Translations under genes and position numbers: made by a program | Shown here: piece after piece, positions 16,518 to 26,010 of the stretch | How positions within the stretch are numbered: the first letter of the stretch is position 1 | How the letters are laid out: each line of letters opens with the position of its first letter | Origin: Nostoc linckia FACHB-104 | GTDB lineage: Bacteria > Cyanobacteriota > Cyanobacteriia > Cyanobacteriales > Nostocaceae | Assembly: GCF_014696615.1 (NCBI RefSeq) | Contig: NZ_JACJQJ010000030.1 | Location: 1 to 64,000, forward strand | DNA length: 64,000 nt | Direction of reading: 5' to 3' | The notes under the pieces: model-generated | The model's database searches: none | Told to the model about the DNA's origin: nothing | Seen by the model: only the letters and a program-made list of their open reading frames with translations

Positions 16518-17834
16518 ATGAACATAATACAAAAACCTCCACAAAAATTCACACCTCTACAAAAGAGCAGTTTGGGTCTCCTATTATTAGGAGTGATTTG
16601 CTTTTCTAGTTGGGCGATTTTAGGTAAACGCCCCACACAAACCCAAATAAATCATCACAAAGCTGTACCTGTAGATGTAGCGAAAGTTATGCAAGCAACC
16701 GTACCTCTAGAAATTCGCAGCACGGGAACCGTTGAAGCATACTCCACTGTATCAATTAAATCATTGGTTGATGGGCAATTGATGGGGGTTTACTTTCAAC
16801 AAGGACAGCAAGTCAAGAAAGGACAGCTATTATTTAAAATTGACCCCACACCTTTTCAAGCAGATTTAGATCAAGCGATTGCTAAACAGGTACAAGCACA
16901 GGCGCAGGTTAAACAAGCGATCGCCAATCTCCAACAAGCTAACGATCAAGTAACCCAAGCCAAAGCCGCCCAACGAAGAGATGCAGCGCAAGCACACAAT
17001 GCTGATATGGAAGCACAACGCTATACCCATTTATTCCAGCAGGGCGCAGTTACTCAAGAACAATCCCAACAATATCGCACCAGTGCAGATGCAGATGAAG
17101 CTACTGTATCTGCCGATCAAAGTGCAATTCGAGAAGCGATCGCCTCTGTGGGTTCGGCTAAAGCAAATGTGCAAAATGCTCAAGCAAATCTTAAAGCTGC
17201 TGATGCGGCTGTTAAAAGTGCAAAAACTCAACTGGCTTACACCACTATCTATGCTCCCATTGACGGGCAAACTGGTAATTTACAAGTTAATCAAGGTAAC
17301 TTAGTTAAGGCTAACGATACTAGTGGATTAGTCGTTATTAATCAAACTCATCCTACTTACGTTTCTTTCTCCATTCCCCAGCAGCAATTACCCACACTGA
17401 AAAAATATCTGGCTACAGGGAAGCTAGAAGTAGATGCGTTAGTACCAAATAATTCTGCACAGCCAATTAAGGGAGAACTCAGCTTTGTTGATAATACCTT
17501 GGATGCGACAACTGGCACTATTCAACTCAAAGCCACCTTTAGCAATACCCAAGGACAGTTATCACCGGGGGAATTTGTCGATGTGGTGTTGAAACTGACT
17601 CAGTTACCTCATGCGATCGTTGTTCCTTCCCCAGCATTACAAACTGGACAAAACGGACAATATGTGTATGTTGTAAACCCTGACAAAACAGTAGCAGCCC
17701 GTCCGGTGAAAGTTGGGGATAGTGTAGGCAATCAAACGGTGATTAATCAAGGATTGCAACCAGGCGAACAAGTTGTTACTGATGGGCAATTCAATCTTGC
17801 GCCTGGTGTTTCTGTTGCGATTAACCAATCATAA
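16518..17834 (+). CDS. RND efflux periplasmic adaptor (MdtA-like)
   Basis: This 438-residue protein is anchored by one N-terminal membrane segment (residues 18-34). It shows the membrane-fusion-protein order: a lipoyl/barrel-sandwich half-motif (GTVEAYSTVSIKSLVDGQL, GQQVKKGQLLFKID, about 70-115), a long Gln/Ala-rich alpha-hairpin coiled coil (about 120-245), the second lipoyl half (YTTIYAPIDGQTGNL), and beta-barrel and membrane-proximal domains (AIVVPSPALQTGQNG near 370). It links the inner-membrane pump encoded at 18490 to an outer-membrane channel, which is not encoded here. It is the first gene of a motif-driven operon with an exported acylphosphatase and the RND pump. Confidence 0.88.
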   Translation: MNIIQKPPQKFTPLQKSSLGLLLLGVICFSSWAILGKRPTQTQINHHKAVPVDVAKVMQATVPLEIRSTGTVEAYSTVSIKSLVDGQLMGVYFQQGQQVKKGQLLFKIDPTPFQADLDQAIAKQVQAQAQVKQAIANLQQANDQVTQAKAAQRRDAAQAHNADMEAQRYTHLFQQGAVTQEQSQQYRTSADADEATVSADQSAIREAIASVGSAKANVQNAQANLKAADAAVKSAKTQLAYTTIYAPIDGQTGNLQVNQGNLVKANDTSGLVVINQTHPTYVSFSIPQQQLPTLKKYLATGKLEVDALVPNNSAQPIKGELSFVDNTLDATTGTIQLKATFSNTQGQLSPGEFVDVVLKLTQLPHAIVVPSPALQTGQNGQYVYVVNPDKTVAARPVKVGDSVGNQTVINQGLQPGEQVVTDGQFNLAPGVSVAINQS

Positions 17835-17852
17835 TTAAACTTTTATCGAAGC

Positions 17853-18383
17853 ATGATTACATATATTTTCAAGCATTATCTCAAACAAATATCGACGGTA
17901 ATCATCGTTTGCGCGATCGCCTTATTTACTTCGCAAAATGTCGTTTTAGCCGATGGCTTACCAATTCAAGATACTGTTGTTGCAGTTCAAGGAATAGTTA
18001 CAGGCAAGGTACAACAGGTAGGATTCCGGGCTTTTCTGTTCAAGCTGGCGATTCAGTACAACTTAGCTGGCTGGGATCAAAACCTCAGCGATGGTACTGT
18101 GGAATTCGTTTGGCAAGGGCAAAAATCTCGAATTGAGCAAGCAGTAGCGCAAATTCCTACAGGTAATAAAAAAGCAATTGTGGATCGGGTGTTGACGAAA
18201 TCAATACCTGTGATTGCCAAACAAAATACTTTTGTAGTTCGGGGTTGGACTTCTGTTAGCCGTCATTATTTTAAACCCACTGACCTAACCTTCAAGCTGC
18301 GTGATGACAATAGCATCATCTCTGCAAAGGCAGCACAAAAAACTTACAAAAAAATGATTCGCCCAATAATTAGGGGTAAGTAA
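17853..18383 (+). CDS. Exported acylphosphatase-like protein
   Basis: This 176-residue protein has a signal peptide or anchor (residues 10-33, ending VVLADG). The acylphosphatase domain (about 42-130) has GIVTGKVQQVGFRAF with phosphate-binding R59, and GWDQNLSDGTVEF with catalytic N77, so both active-site residues are kept. A basic tail follows to the C-terminus. Ordinary acylphosphatases are about 90-residue cytosolic enzymes hydrolysing acyl phosphates. An exported version with a tail, placed 18 bp after an RND adaptor gene and about 100 bp before the pump gene, is unusual. Its substrate in the periplasm is unknown. Confidence 0.8.
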   Translation: MITYIFKHYLKQISTVIIVCAIALFTSQNVVLADGLPIQDTVVAVQGIVTGKVQQVGFRAFLFKLAIQYNLAGWDQNLSDGTVEFVWQGQKSRIEQAVAQIPTGNKKAIVDRVLTKSIPVIAKQNTFVVRGWTSVSRHYFKPTDLTFKLRDDNSIISAKAAQKTYKKMIRPIIRGK

Positions 18384-18489
18384 TACCAATTTGAAAAAAG
18401 AATGCAACAGATGGATTCCCACAAGCGAGACACAAAAAGCTATTCCCAATCCCAAATCTAAAATCCAAAATGGTATAACCCCGCTAGCC

Positions 18490-21400
18490 ATGAATATTCC
18501 TTCTCTCTTTATTCGCCGCCCCATTATGACCTCTTTGGTGATGCTGGCGATTCTAGTTTTTGGGCTGATGAGTTACTTTATATTGCCTGTCAGCGACTTA
18601 CCGAGTATGGATTTCCCGACAATCGCTGTGTCTGCTAGTTTACCAGGAGCGAGTCCGGAAACAATGGCGGCATCGGTAGCAACGCCTTTAGAACAGCAAT
18701 TTTCCACAATTGCCGGCTTAGATTCAATGAACTCCACCAGTTCTAAGGGAAGTAGCCAAATCGTGCTGCAATTTGATTTGAGTCGAGATATTGATGGCGC
18801 AGCCCAAGATGTACAAGCGGCGATCGCCCAAGCGACAAAGCAATTGCCTAGCGATATGCCCAGTCCCCCATCATATAAAAAGGTGAACCCGGCACAGCAA
18901 CCAATTCTTTACATTACCCTCAGTTCCGATTTAGTCCCACTTTCTGACATAGATAAATATGCAGAGGAGACATTAGCAGAACGTTTGTCAATGGTGGATG
19001 GGGTAGCGCAGGTTTTAGTTTACGGTTCCCAGAAATATGCAGTGCGGATTGAAGTTGATCCCCAATCGTTGAAAGCAAAAGGCTTAGGGATTGATGATGT
19101 TGCTAAAGCGATCGCGCAAAATAATGCTGATTTACCTACTGGAAATCTCTACGGCGCTCATAAAAATTATACTGTGCAAGCTAATGGTCAACTGCTCAAT
19201 GCAAATGACTATCGCGGCTTGACTGTCGCCTATAACAACGGCGCACCAGTGCGCTTAGGCGATTTGGGTCAAGTAGTAGACAGCGTGCAGAATGATAAAA
19301 TTGCTAGTTGGTTTTTTGCCAATCAGGAACAGATTCCCAAACGTTCGATTATTTTGGCAATTCAACGTCAGCCAGGAACCAACACTATCGAGATTGTTGA
19401 TGCAGTCAAGGCATTGTTGCCCAGTTTGCGATCGCAGATTCCTACAGCTGTAAATATGGATATTTTCTACGATCGCTCTCAAAATATCCGCGACTCTGTG
19501 AATGATGTCAAATTCACCTTATTACTGACAATTTGTTTGGTGGTATTGGTAATTTTTCTGTTTCTGCGAAATCTGCGCGCCACCTTAATTCCTAGCGTAA
19601 CTGTACCTCTATCTTTAGTCGCTACCTTTGCCGTTATGTTACTGCTGGGGTTTTCCCTCGATACCCTTTCTCTGATGGCGTTAACTTTAAGCGTGGGTTT
19701 TGTAGTAGATGACGCAGTGGTGGTGTTAGAAAATATTGTCCGTCACATGGAAATGGGCGAAAGTCGTCTGCAAGCAGCCATCAACGGTTCCACGGAAATT
19801 GGCGGCACAATTATTTCCATGACTTTATCCCTGGTAGCTGTCTTCATTCCCATGTTATTTATGCCAGGTATCTTGGGAAGATTATTTCATGAATTCGCCG
19901 TTACCATTGCCGCCGCTATATTAGTTTCTGGTTTGCTTTCCCTCAGCTTAACGCCGATGTTATGCAGTCGATTTTTGCAATCGCAACATCATCAAGCCGG
20001 GGAAGAGACAGAAATTAACGACCAAAAGCAAGACTTTTATCTCCGTTTCTACGCCTGGAGTCTGCGAAAGTCGCTGAAATATCACCGCACAACCATGATT
20101 CTTTCTGGCGCAATTTTACTAGCAACAATTTATTTATTTGTTGTGGTTCCTAAAGGCTTTCTTCCTAGTGATGATAACGGATTAATTCTGGCGCAAACCC
20201 AAGCAGCGCAGGATATTTCCTTTGGCGACATGATTAAGCACCAAGAAGCAGTAGCGAAGATTATTCGCAGAGATCCCAATGTCGATGTTCTCAACTCAAT
20301 TGTTGGGTCATCAGTGACAGGCACAGCAGGAAATAACACCGGAATTATCGTTATCCGTCTCAAACCGACATCTCAACGACATCTCAACGCCGATCGAGTA
20401 ATTGAGGAATTGCAACCAAAAGTCAGAAAAGAACCAGGAATTAAAACCTTTTTAATCAATCCGCCACCGATTAACATTGGTGGGAAACAAAGCAACGCTC
20501 AATATCAATTCACCTTAGAAAGCACCAACTTACAAGACCTGTATAAATATACGCCCATTTTGCAAGATAAACTCAGCAAAATTCCGGGATTGCTGGATAT
20601 TAACAGCGATTTGCAAATTGATAATCCCCAGGTGAATGTGGAGATTAACCGCGATCGCGCCAATGCCCTTGGTTTAACTGCCCAGCAAATTGAAACCGCC
20701 TTGGGTGATGCCTATGGTACTTTGCAAGTTTCTACAATTTACGCCCCAGATAACGAGTATGAAGTTATCCTCGGACTTTTACCCCAGTACCAACAAGACC
20801 CGGATGCGTTGAATTTACTGGCGATTCATTCTCCTAATGGTCAACTTGTCCCCTTAAATGCAGTCGCTACCTTAACTAAAGGTGTGGGTTCATTAACTGT
20901 CAACCACCAGGGACAACTCCCAGGCACAACCATCTCCTTTAACCTCAAACTCGGTGTATCTCTAGGAGATGTGACAGAAAAAATCCAACAAGTTGCCCGT
21001 GATACCCTACCTGCAAGCATTAGCACCAGCTTTCAGGGTTCAGCCCAAGCTTTTCAATCTTCAATTGCTGGATTGGGGTTGCTGTTGCTAGTAGCAATTT
21101 TGGTAATTTACATTGTGCTGGGGATTCTCTATGAAGACTACATCCACCCCCTGACAATTTTATCCAGCTTACCTTCTGCTGGCTTTGGCGCACTACTGAC
21201 ATTGATGCTATTTCATATTGATCTCAACGTTTACGCCTTTATCGGCATCATCTTGCTAGTGGGGATTGTCAAGAAAAACGGCATTATGATGATTGACTTT
21301 GCAATGGAAACCCAACGCCACACAGATAAATCCCCCCGTGATGCTATTTACGAAGCCTGTTTAGTCCGCTTCCGCCCAATTATGATGACCACAATGGCAG

Positions 21401-21603
21401 CTTTAATGGGTACTTTACCAATTGCCCTTGGTTTAGGTGCTGGTGCAGAGTCACGCCGACCTTTGGGAATGGCTGTAGTGGGAGGTTTGCTATTTTCCCA
21501 ATTGCTAACACTATATATTACTCCTGTTTTCTACACCTACATGGAAGCGCTACGCAGAAGGTTAGAAAACAGCAACCATGAGAATAATTTACAAACATTG
21601 TAA
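18490..21603 (+). CDS. RND efflux pump, inner-membrane subunit (MdtB/MdtC-like)
   Basis: I chose ATG 18490 because the conserved RND N-terminus (MNIPSLFIRRPIMTSLVMLA) begins there; the frame extends back to a TTG within a dispersed repeat. The 1037-residue product has 12 membrane segments in two halves. It carries typical RND motifs: PASLPGASPETMA-like SASLPGASPETMA, the proton-relay segment SVGFVVDDAVVVLENIVRHME, and GIVKKNGIMMIDFA in the second half. The closest familiar relatives are MdtB/MdtC, which export bile salts, novobiocin and other amphiphiles. With the adaptor at 16518 it forms a pump; the outer-membrane channel must come from elsewhere. Confidence 0.9.
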   Translation: MNIPSLFIRRPIMTSLVMLAILVFGLMSYFILPVSDLPSMDFPTIAVSASLPGASPETMAASVATPLEQQFSTIAGLDSMNSTSSKGSSQIVLQFDLSRDIDGAAQDVQAAIAQATKQLPSDMPSPPSYKKVNPAQQPILYITLSSDLVPLSDIDKYAEETLAERLSMVDGVAQVLVYGSQKYAVRIEVDPQSLKAKGLGIDDVAKAIAQNNADLPTGNLYGAHKNYTVQANGQLLNANDYRGLTVAYNNGAPVRLGDLGQVVDSVQNDKIASWFFANQEQIPKRSIILAIQRQPGTNTIEIVDAVKALLPSLRSQIPTAVNMDIFYDRSQNIRDSVNDVKFTLLLTICLVVLVIFLFLRNLRATLIPSVTVPLSLVATFAVMLLLGFSLDTLSLMALTLSVGFVVDDAVVVLENIVRHMEMGESRLQAAINGSTEIGGTIISMTLSLVAVFIPMLFMPGILGRLFHEFAVTIAAAILVSGLLSLSLTPMLCSRFLQSQHHQAGEETEINDQKQDFYLRFYAWSLRKSLKYHRTTMILSGAILLATIYLFVVVPKGFLPSDDNGLILAQTQAAQDISFGDMIKHQEAVAKIIRRDPNVDVLNSIVGSSVTGTAGNNTGIIVIRLKPTSQRHLNADRVIEELQPKVRKEPGIKTFLINPPPINIGGKQSNAQYQFTLESTNLQDLYKYTPILQDKLSKIPGLLDINSDLQIDNPQVNVEINRDRANALGLTAQQIETALGDAYGTLQVSTIYAPDNEYEVILGLLPQYQQDPDALNLLAIHSPNGQLVPLNAVATLTKGVGSLTVNHQGQLPGTTISFNLKLGVSLGDVTEKIQQVARDTLPASISTSFQGSAQAFQSSIAGLGLLLLVAILVIYIVLGILYEDYIHPLTILSSLPSAGFGALLTLMLFHIDLNVYAFIGIILLVGIVKKNGIMMIDFAMETQRHTDKSPRDAIYEACLVRFRPIMMTTMAALMGTLPIALGLGAGAESRRPLGMAVVGGLLFSQLLTLYITPVFYTYMEALRRRLENSNHENNLQTL

Positions 21604-21647
21604 AGCTTCCTCGTTACTTGTTTTCTTATGTCTTGGAAAATAAAAAC

Positions 21648-22769
21648 ATGCTTTCTCTATTTAAAGCTTATCCACAATTAAAAGCCAAGCTTCCTTATGT
21701 ATCTTTAGCAGAATTACCAACTCTGGTACATAGGCTTTATAACTTAGAAAAAAAGCTAAATACAGAACAACTGTATATTAAGCGAGATGATCTGAGCGGG
21801 TTAATTTATGGTGGTAACAAGATTCGTAAATTAGAATTTATCCTTGGAGATGTTTTAAAACGGAAATCACAGCGAGTCATAACATTTGGTTTTGCTGGTT
21901 CTAATCATGCCCTGGCGACAGCAATTTATGCTCATTCGCTTGGTATCAGCACTACTGCAATGCTCATGCCGCAAGTGAATGCTAAATATGTCCGTAGTAA
22001 TCTGCTGACGAGTTATGATTATGGGGCAGATATTCATCAAAACCAGAGCAAATTTGCACTTTTTATTAATACAGCATACCAATTTATTCGCTACACATTA
22101 AAAGAAGCCCATCTACCTTACATTATTGCTCCTGGTGGGTCTTCACCATTGGGTGCGATCGCTTATGTGAATGCCGCATTTGAACTCAAAGAGCAAATTA
22201 CCCAAGGACAGATACCTGAACCAGACTTTATTTATCTACCATTGGGAACTATGGGTACTGCTGTAGGACTTTTACTCGGCTTAAAAGCAGTTGGTCTCAA
22301 GTCGCAAGTCATCGGTGTGAGAGTCGTTGCAGCGCAGTTTGTCAATGCAGAAAAAATAGTCAGATTGTTTCATCAAACCAACTCACTTTTACATTCGTTA
22401 GACTCAACTTTCCCAGATTTAGAAATCACAGAAAATGATTTTTGTATTCGCCATGATTTTTTTGGTAAAGACTATGCTTATTTTACAGAGTCAGGCGTAA
22501 AAGCTATTGCTGAGATGCATGATTACGAGCATATTCCTTTAGATGGCACATACACTAGCAAAACATTCGCCGCTTTAATGCAAGATATTTACAAAGAAGA
22601 TATCAAACACACAGTAATTCTTTTTTGGAACACCTATAACTCTAGAAAATTACCAACAGCTTTTAGTTATGAAGACTTTCATCGTCTTCCTCAATCTTTC
22701 CATCGTTATTTTGTTGAGAACGTTCAGCCTTTAGACCAAGAGAAATTATCTCCTAACCGCAATTTTTAA
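21648..22769 (+). CDS. PLP-dependent D-cysteine desulfhydrase / ACC-deaminase-like enzyme
   Basis: I chose ATG 21648 over an upstream TTG; the product is 373 residues. KRDDLSGLIYGGNKIRKLEF places the PLP-binding lysine at K58. FAGSNHALATAIYAHSLG and GTMGTAVGLLLGLKA are the phosphate-binding regions of fold type II PLP enzymes. The family includes D-cysteine desulfhydrase and 1-aminocyclopropane-1-carboxylate deaminase, and the sequence does not decide between them. An amino-acid racemase or dehydratase function is also possible. It follows the RND gene by 44 bp and may be in the same transcript, but a functional link is not obvious. Confidence 0.75.
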   Translation: MLSLFKAYPQLKAKLPYVSLAELPTLVHRLYNLEKKLNTEQLYIKRDDLSGLIYGGNKIRKLEFILGDVLKRKSQRVITFGFAGSNHALATAIYAHSLGISTTAMLMPQVNAKYVRSNLLTSYDYGADIHQNQSKFALFINTAYQFIRYTLKEAHLPYIIAPGGSSPLGAIAYVNAAFELKEQITQGQIPEPDFIYLPLGTMGTAVGLLLGLKAVGLKSQVIGVRVVAAQFVNAEKIVRLFHQTNSLLHSLDSTFPDLEITENDFCIRHDFFGKDYAYFTESGVKAIAEMHDYEHIPLDGTYTSKTFAALMQDIYKEDIKHTVILFWNTYNSRKLPTAFSYEDFHRLPQSFHRYFVENVQPLDQEKLSPNRNF

Positions 22770-22868
22770 ATTCTCAAAATCCAATGCCCAGTTTCACGCT
22801 TCAGTATTGGCATTTGGAGAGCGATCGCATGAATTTTCTCATCAATAAATGAATCTAAAAGTAGGAAT

Positions 22869-23549
22869 ATGCATCTTTACATCCTACAGCCAGGTAATTT
22901 TGAGCTACCTATCAGCAATATGCACACCTCAAATTCTCAACCCAACCCCTTACTCCCCAGTACTAGACGCTTGGAAGCTTTGAGCGACTGTGTTTACTCT
23001 ATCGCCATGACTTTGCTAGTGTTAAATGTCAAATTACCTGATATTCCAGCCGCTAAAGTTGCTGATATTTTGCCAGCAGTAATACTGGGATTAAGCAGTC
23101 GTTTACATGATTATTTAGTAAGTTTTCTAGTGCTGGGTTCTCTGTGGCTAATTAGCCATCAACAATTCCATTACATTCGCAATGTTAACCGTACTTTGCT
23201 ATGGATTAATTTAATAATTCTCATGTTTATTACTTTAATTCCCTTTTCTGCCTCTTTAGTAGCCGATTATGGCGAGCAGCAAATTTCTGTGCTGTTTTTT
23301 GATGGGCATCTTTTATTATTGAATTTATTATTTCTGTTAAATCGCTACTACGCTATTAATCGTAAGTTTATCGAACCGGGAATTAATCCCTTATGGCGCA
23401 AACGCATAGGCAATAAAGAAAGTTTGCTCAACTTTGCTTTAATTGCTTGGTCAATTCTTTGGTCATTTTTTAGTCCCAGATGGTCGCAGTTGCCTTTTTT
23501 ACTTCTGCCTTTCACGCCAATTTTGGCAAAAAAGTTAGTGAAGATGTAA
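22869..23549 (+). CDS. TMEM175-family (DUF1211) potassium-channel-like membrane protein
   Basis: This protein has 226 residues, or 209 from the alternative ATG at 22920. RRLEALSDCVYSIAMTLLVLNVKLP contains the family's first-helix signature (usually RxxxFSDGVFAIAMTLL), though the usual FSDG reads LSDC. Five or six hydrophobic helices follow. Bacterial members form tetrameric potassium-selective pores. The altered signature could affect selectivity. It lies about 100 bp after the PLP enzyme gene. Confidence 0.75.
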   Translation: MHLYILQPGNFELPISNMHTSNSQPNPLLPSTRRLEALSDCVYSIAMTLLVLNVKLPDIPAAKVADILPAVILGLSSRLHDYLVSFLVLGSLWLISHQQFHYIRNVNRTLLWINLIILMFITLIPFSASLVADYGEQQISVLFFDGHLLLLNLLFLLNRYYAINRKFIEPGINPLWRKRIGNKESLLNFALIAWSILWSFFSPRWSQLPFLLLPFTPILAKKLVKM

Positions 23550-23960
23550 AAATTATGTATTAGTTGTCAAAATTAAGCCATGTTGCGCCTGTCAATCTGA
23601 AAAATTTCAGTTTCAAGGTGCAACATTGGCGGAAAATAACTCAATAATTGGGTAATTGGTGAGATAATTGTCCTTGCAATCACCATCATTGAACATCAAA
23701 GCCTCAACTTTCAACCTCTGAACTCGAAACTTGCACTTCAGAACACGAAATTCCGACCTCAGAACAGCAACATCCGAGCAAAAAGCTTGAAACTTCACCT
23801 TCTGAACTCGAAACTTCTTGTTTGGAACAGCAACGTTGAGCCTTTGAACTCGAAATTTCGACTGCAAAACCTGAAGCTTCCCCTTCTGAACTCAAATTTT
23901 GAACTTCAGATGTCAAAACACCGAGTACCTCAAAACAAGGTGAAGGTTAAAACAACAGCT
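23550..23960. other. Convergent spacer filled by a 21-bp tandem array
   Basis: These 411 bases between two convergent genes have no supported gene. The degenerate array at 23698-23907 fills half of it. Three overlapping short frames (23613-23978) are artefacts of its 21-base (7-codon) period. Confidence 0.6.
23698..23907 (-). repeat. Degenerate 21-bp tandem repeat, ten units
   Basis: Read on the minus strand, ten consecutive 21-base units follow a consensus close to GAAGTTGAAATTTCGAGTTC plus A, each diverged at several positions. The period is exact throughout, so insertions and deletions have been avoided or selected against. All three minus frames are free of stops over most of the array. 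Confidence 0.8.
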
Positions 23961-24443
23961 TTAGTAACTGCCAGTTAAATCATCAAATATATCTGTACCA
24001 GCTGCGATCGCAGTATAATGTTTGGCTTGATTAATCTCAGCTTCGGCGCGATTACGCCAACTGAGAACAAAGTGATTATCTTCTTTGCCTGATAAATCTT
24101 TATCGGCGCTACGCAACAGTTTATAAATAGCCTCAAATTTATCGCGATGGTTTAATGAAGTATCTACTTGTGGATTGTTATCAAGATTTTTACCATCTAA
24201 AACTCCTGCAACATCAATATCTTTGATAGCATTATGAACTTTTTGCGCGGCAATTCTCGCTTCTTGTGTGACATTAAATTCATCAGGAGTTTGCAACAGT
24301 AATTCAGCTTTACGCAAATCACTACGCGCATGAAGATAAGCAGGATGATGACCAGGAGTATCGGCTAAAGCAATGCCATGACCTAAAGAAACTGTCAGTA
24401 ATCCGGTTAACAGACCAAGTGCGCTAATTTTACGGGTAAGCAT
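23961..24443 (-). CDS. Exported helical protein of unknown function
   Basis: This 160-residue protein has a signal peptide (residues 1-27, LLTVSLGHGIALADT). The mature part is nearly all helical: HPAYLHARSDLRKAELLLQ, EARIAAQKVHNAIKDIDVAG and WRNRAEAEINQAKHYTAIAA. The pattern of a short His-containing start and alternating Arg/Asp helices resembles uncharacterised periplasmic proteins of proteobacteria, but I cannot name a family. Its own copy of the shared motif stands 75 bp upstream. It is convergent with the TMEM175-like gene. Confidence 0.65.
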   Translation of the reverse strand: MLTRKISALGLLTGLLTVSLGHGIALADTPGHHPAYLHARSDLRKAELLLQTPDEFNVTQEARIAAQKVHNAIKDIDVAGVLDGKNLDNNPQVDTSLNHRDKFEAIYKLLRSADKDLSGKEDNHFVLSWRNRAEAEINQAKHYTAIAAGTDIFDDLTGSY

Positions 24444-24517
24444 AATTTTGAATTGAGCTATAAATAGCTTGACGAGTTGACTTTCATTTCTAGTGTCGGG
24501 TAGAAAAAGTAAATTGG

Positions 24518-24548
24518 GGATGAAGATAGATAAGTTATTAAAAAGTTA
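24518..24548 (-). promoter_or_regulatory. Shared promoter-like motif, copy for the exported helical protein
   Basis: Minus strand: TAACTT, five bases, TAACTT, ATCTATC, TTCATCC, ending 75 bp before ATG 24443. Confidence 0.75.
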
Positions 24549-24661
24549 AACGATAATTTATGGCGATTTAAAATTGATATGACATTAAACCCATAGTGAG
24601 GTTGGCTGTCTGCCCCACACCACAAGATTTATAAATGTTTGATAAATGCAAGTTTAGCTGC

Positions 24662-25735
24662 TTAAATTTCTACAGTTATAACTGTACCCTGGGGTTGATT
24701 AATCTCAATGTTAATAATGCCACCGTGCGCTTCAGCAACTATTTTGCAAAATGCTAAACTCAAACCAATTTGAGATAAACCACTGATTAAAGTTCCTGAT
24801 TCATATTGAGTGAAAATAGATTGCTGTAAATCTTTACTGATTCCTGTACCTTCATCAGTAACGCGAATTATTACTTTTCTCACAGATGCCTCTGGATAAT
24901 TAATTTCCAGGGTAATTGTGCTATTTGCAGGAGATGATTGAATTGCATTGGCAATTAGATTATCAAGCAAACGATGAAATAACTCCGGATCAATAGCTAA
25001 CCAACTTCCTTGCTTTGGTAATTTACTGATAAATTGAATTTGTTTAGAATCTGCAATAGGCTGAAAATTTTCTACTACTATTTCTGCTAGTTCGTTAAAA
25101 TCTACCTCTACGGTATTTAATACCAATCTGCCAGATTCCATCTTTGCTAGTCGCAGCAAACCGTTAATAATCCCATCAATTTCTAGTCCGGCTGCATGTA
25201 CCATTTCTGCACGTTCTTTGTCTTTGGCTTCCAGGTTACTTTGCAGTAGTAAGTGACTCCCCAGTAACACGGTAGACATTGGCTGACGAATATCTTCCAC
25301 CACAAGTTTAGATAAATCTCGCCGCAGATTAACACTAGCTTGCAATGCATCATATTGTTGCTTAATTCGCAGCATAGAACGCACGCGGGCGCGTAATTCC
25401 ACACCGTTTATGGGCTTGCTGAGAAAATCATCAGCACCCGCTGTGAGCGATCGCGCTAGGTCTTCTTTAGAATCTAAAGCTGTCACAATAATGATGGGAA
25501 TTGGTTTCCAGTTGGAATTGGCTTTAATGCGGCGACAAGTTTCAATTCCATCGATTTCTGGCATCATCACATCTAATAAGATGACATCAGGTAAACTCGA
25601 TTCCAGACGACACAATATTTCCGTGCCACTATTGCAGTAGGTAAGATTGTATCCTTCCCGTCGCAATAGCAATTCAATGACTTCAAATCCATTTGGTTCG
25701 TCGTCTACTACCCACACAGACTGTTTGCGTTCCAT
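24662..25735 (-). CDS. Receiver-histidine-kinase-like protein lacking the phospho-acceptor His
   Basis: This 357-residue soluble protein has a receiver domain (residues 5-122) with D11/D12, phospho-acceptor D55 in VILLDVMMPE and K107. A dimerisation helix pair and an HATPase domain (about 215-357) follow, with NLIANAI (N263) and DEGTGIS (D294). In the helix pair the expected VHDLRNPL-type H box reads VVEDIRQPM: Glu147 replaces the histidine, and I confirmed the GAA codon in the bases. Autophosphorylation on the usual residue is therefore impossible. It may signal by binding or act on a partner's histidine. There is no DNA-binding domain. Only a weak TTCACCCC resemblance lies upstream, so I do not place it in the regulon. 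Confidence 0.85.
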   Translation of the reverse strand: MERKQSVWVVDDEPNGFEVIELLLRREGYNLTYCNSGTEILCRLESSLPDVILLDVMMPEIDGIETCRRIKANSNWKPIPIIIVTALDSKEDLARSLTAGADDFLSKPINGVELRARVRSMLRIKQQYDALQASVNLRRDLSKLVVEDIRQPMSTVLLGSHLLLQSNLEAKDKERAEMVHAAGLEIDGIINGLLRLAKMESGRLVLNTVEVDFNELAEIVVENFQPIADSKQIQFISKLPKQGSWLAIDPELFHRLLDNLIANAIQSSPANSTITLEINYPEASVRKVIIRVTDEGTGISKDLQQSIFTQYESGTLISGLSQIGLSLAFCKIVAEAHGGIINIEINQPQGTVITVEI

Positions 25736-26010
25736 AGAAGTTATGAATTAAGTACTTTACTTGTATCCAAGAGTGCGATCATCAATAATACAGGGAGAAA
25801 ATTGGCGTAGCCCACCGGAGCGATCGCTCAATAAAATAATCGCTGTAATATTTGTACATGGCACAGGGGTGAAGTAACGCGAATGCCAGGAAACCTTTAA
25901 GATTGAAGACTAAGCTATATTATGTGACTAATTACAGCCCACTTGAGCAGATTTAGGCTATTAACCCGAAATTTTGAGCGCTGGGCGGGATAGGAAGCTA
26001 ATCGAACTCC
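25736..26010. other. Non-coding stretch upstream of a tandem array
   Basis: Part of an 800-base gene-free interval (25736-26532). This portion has one HIP1 site and no gene. The rest holds the array at 26011-26295 and the promoter motif at 26428-26458. Confidence 0.5.

Noticed and set aside
23613-23978. Overlapping open frames on both strands in the degenerate array
   Set aside because: Three frames at once are open because of the 21-base period; none has a start signal or a known motif.
25866-25883. GTTACTTCACCCC on the minus strand upstream of the receiver-kinase gene
   Set aside because: It resembles only the end of the shared motif; both TAASTT boxes at the right spacing are absent.
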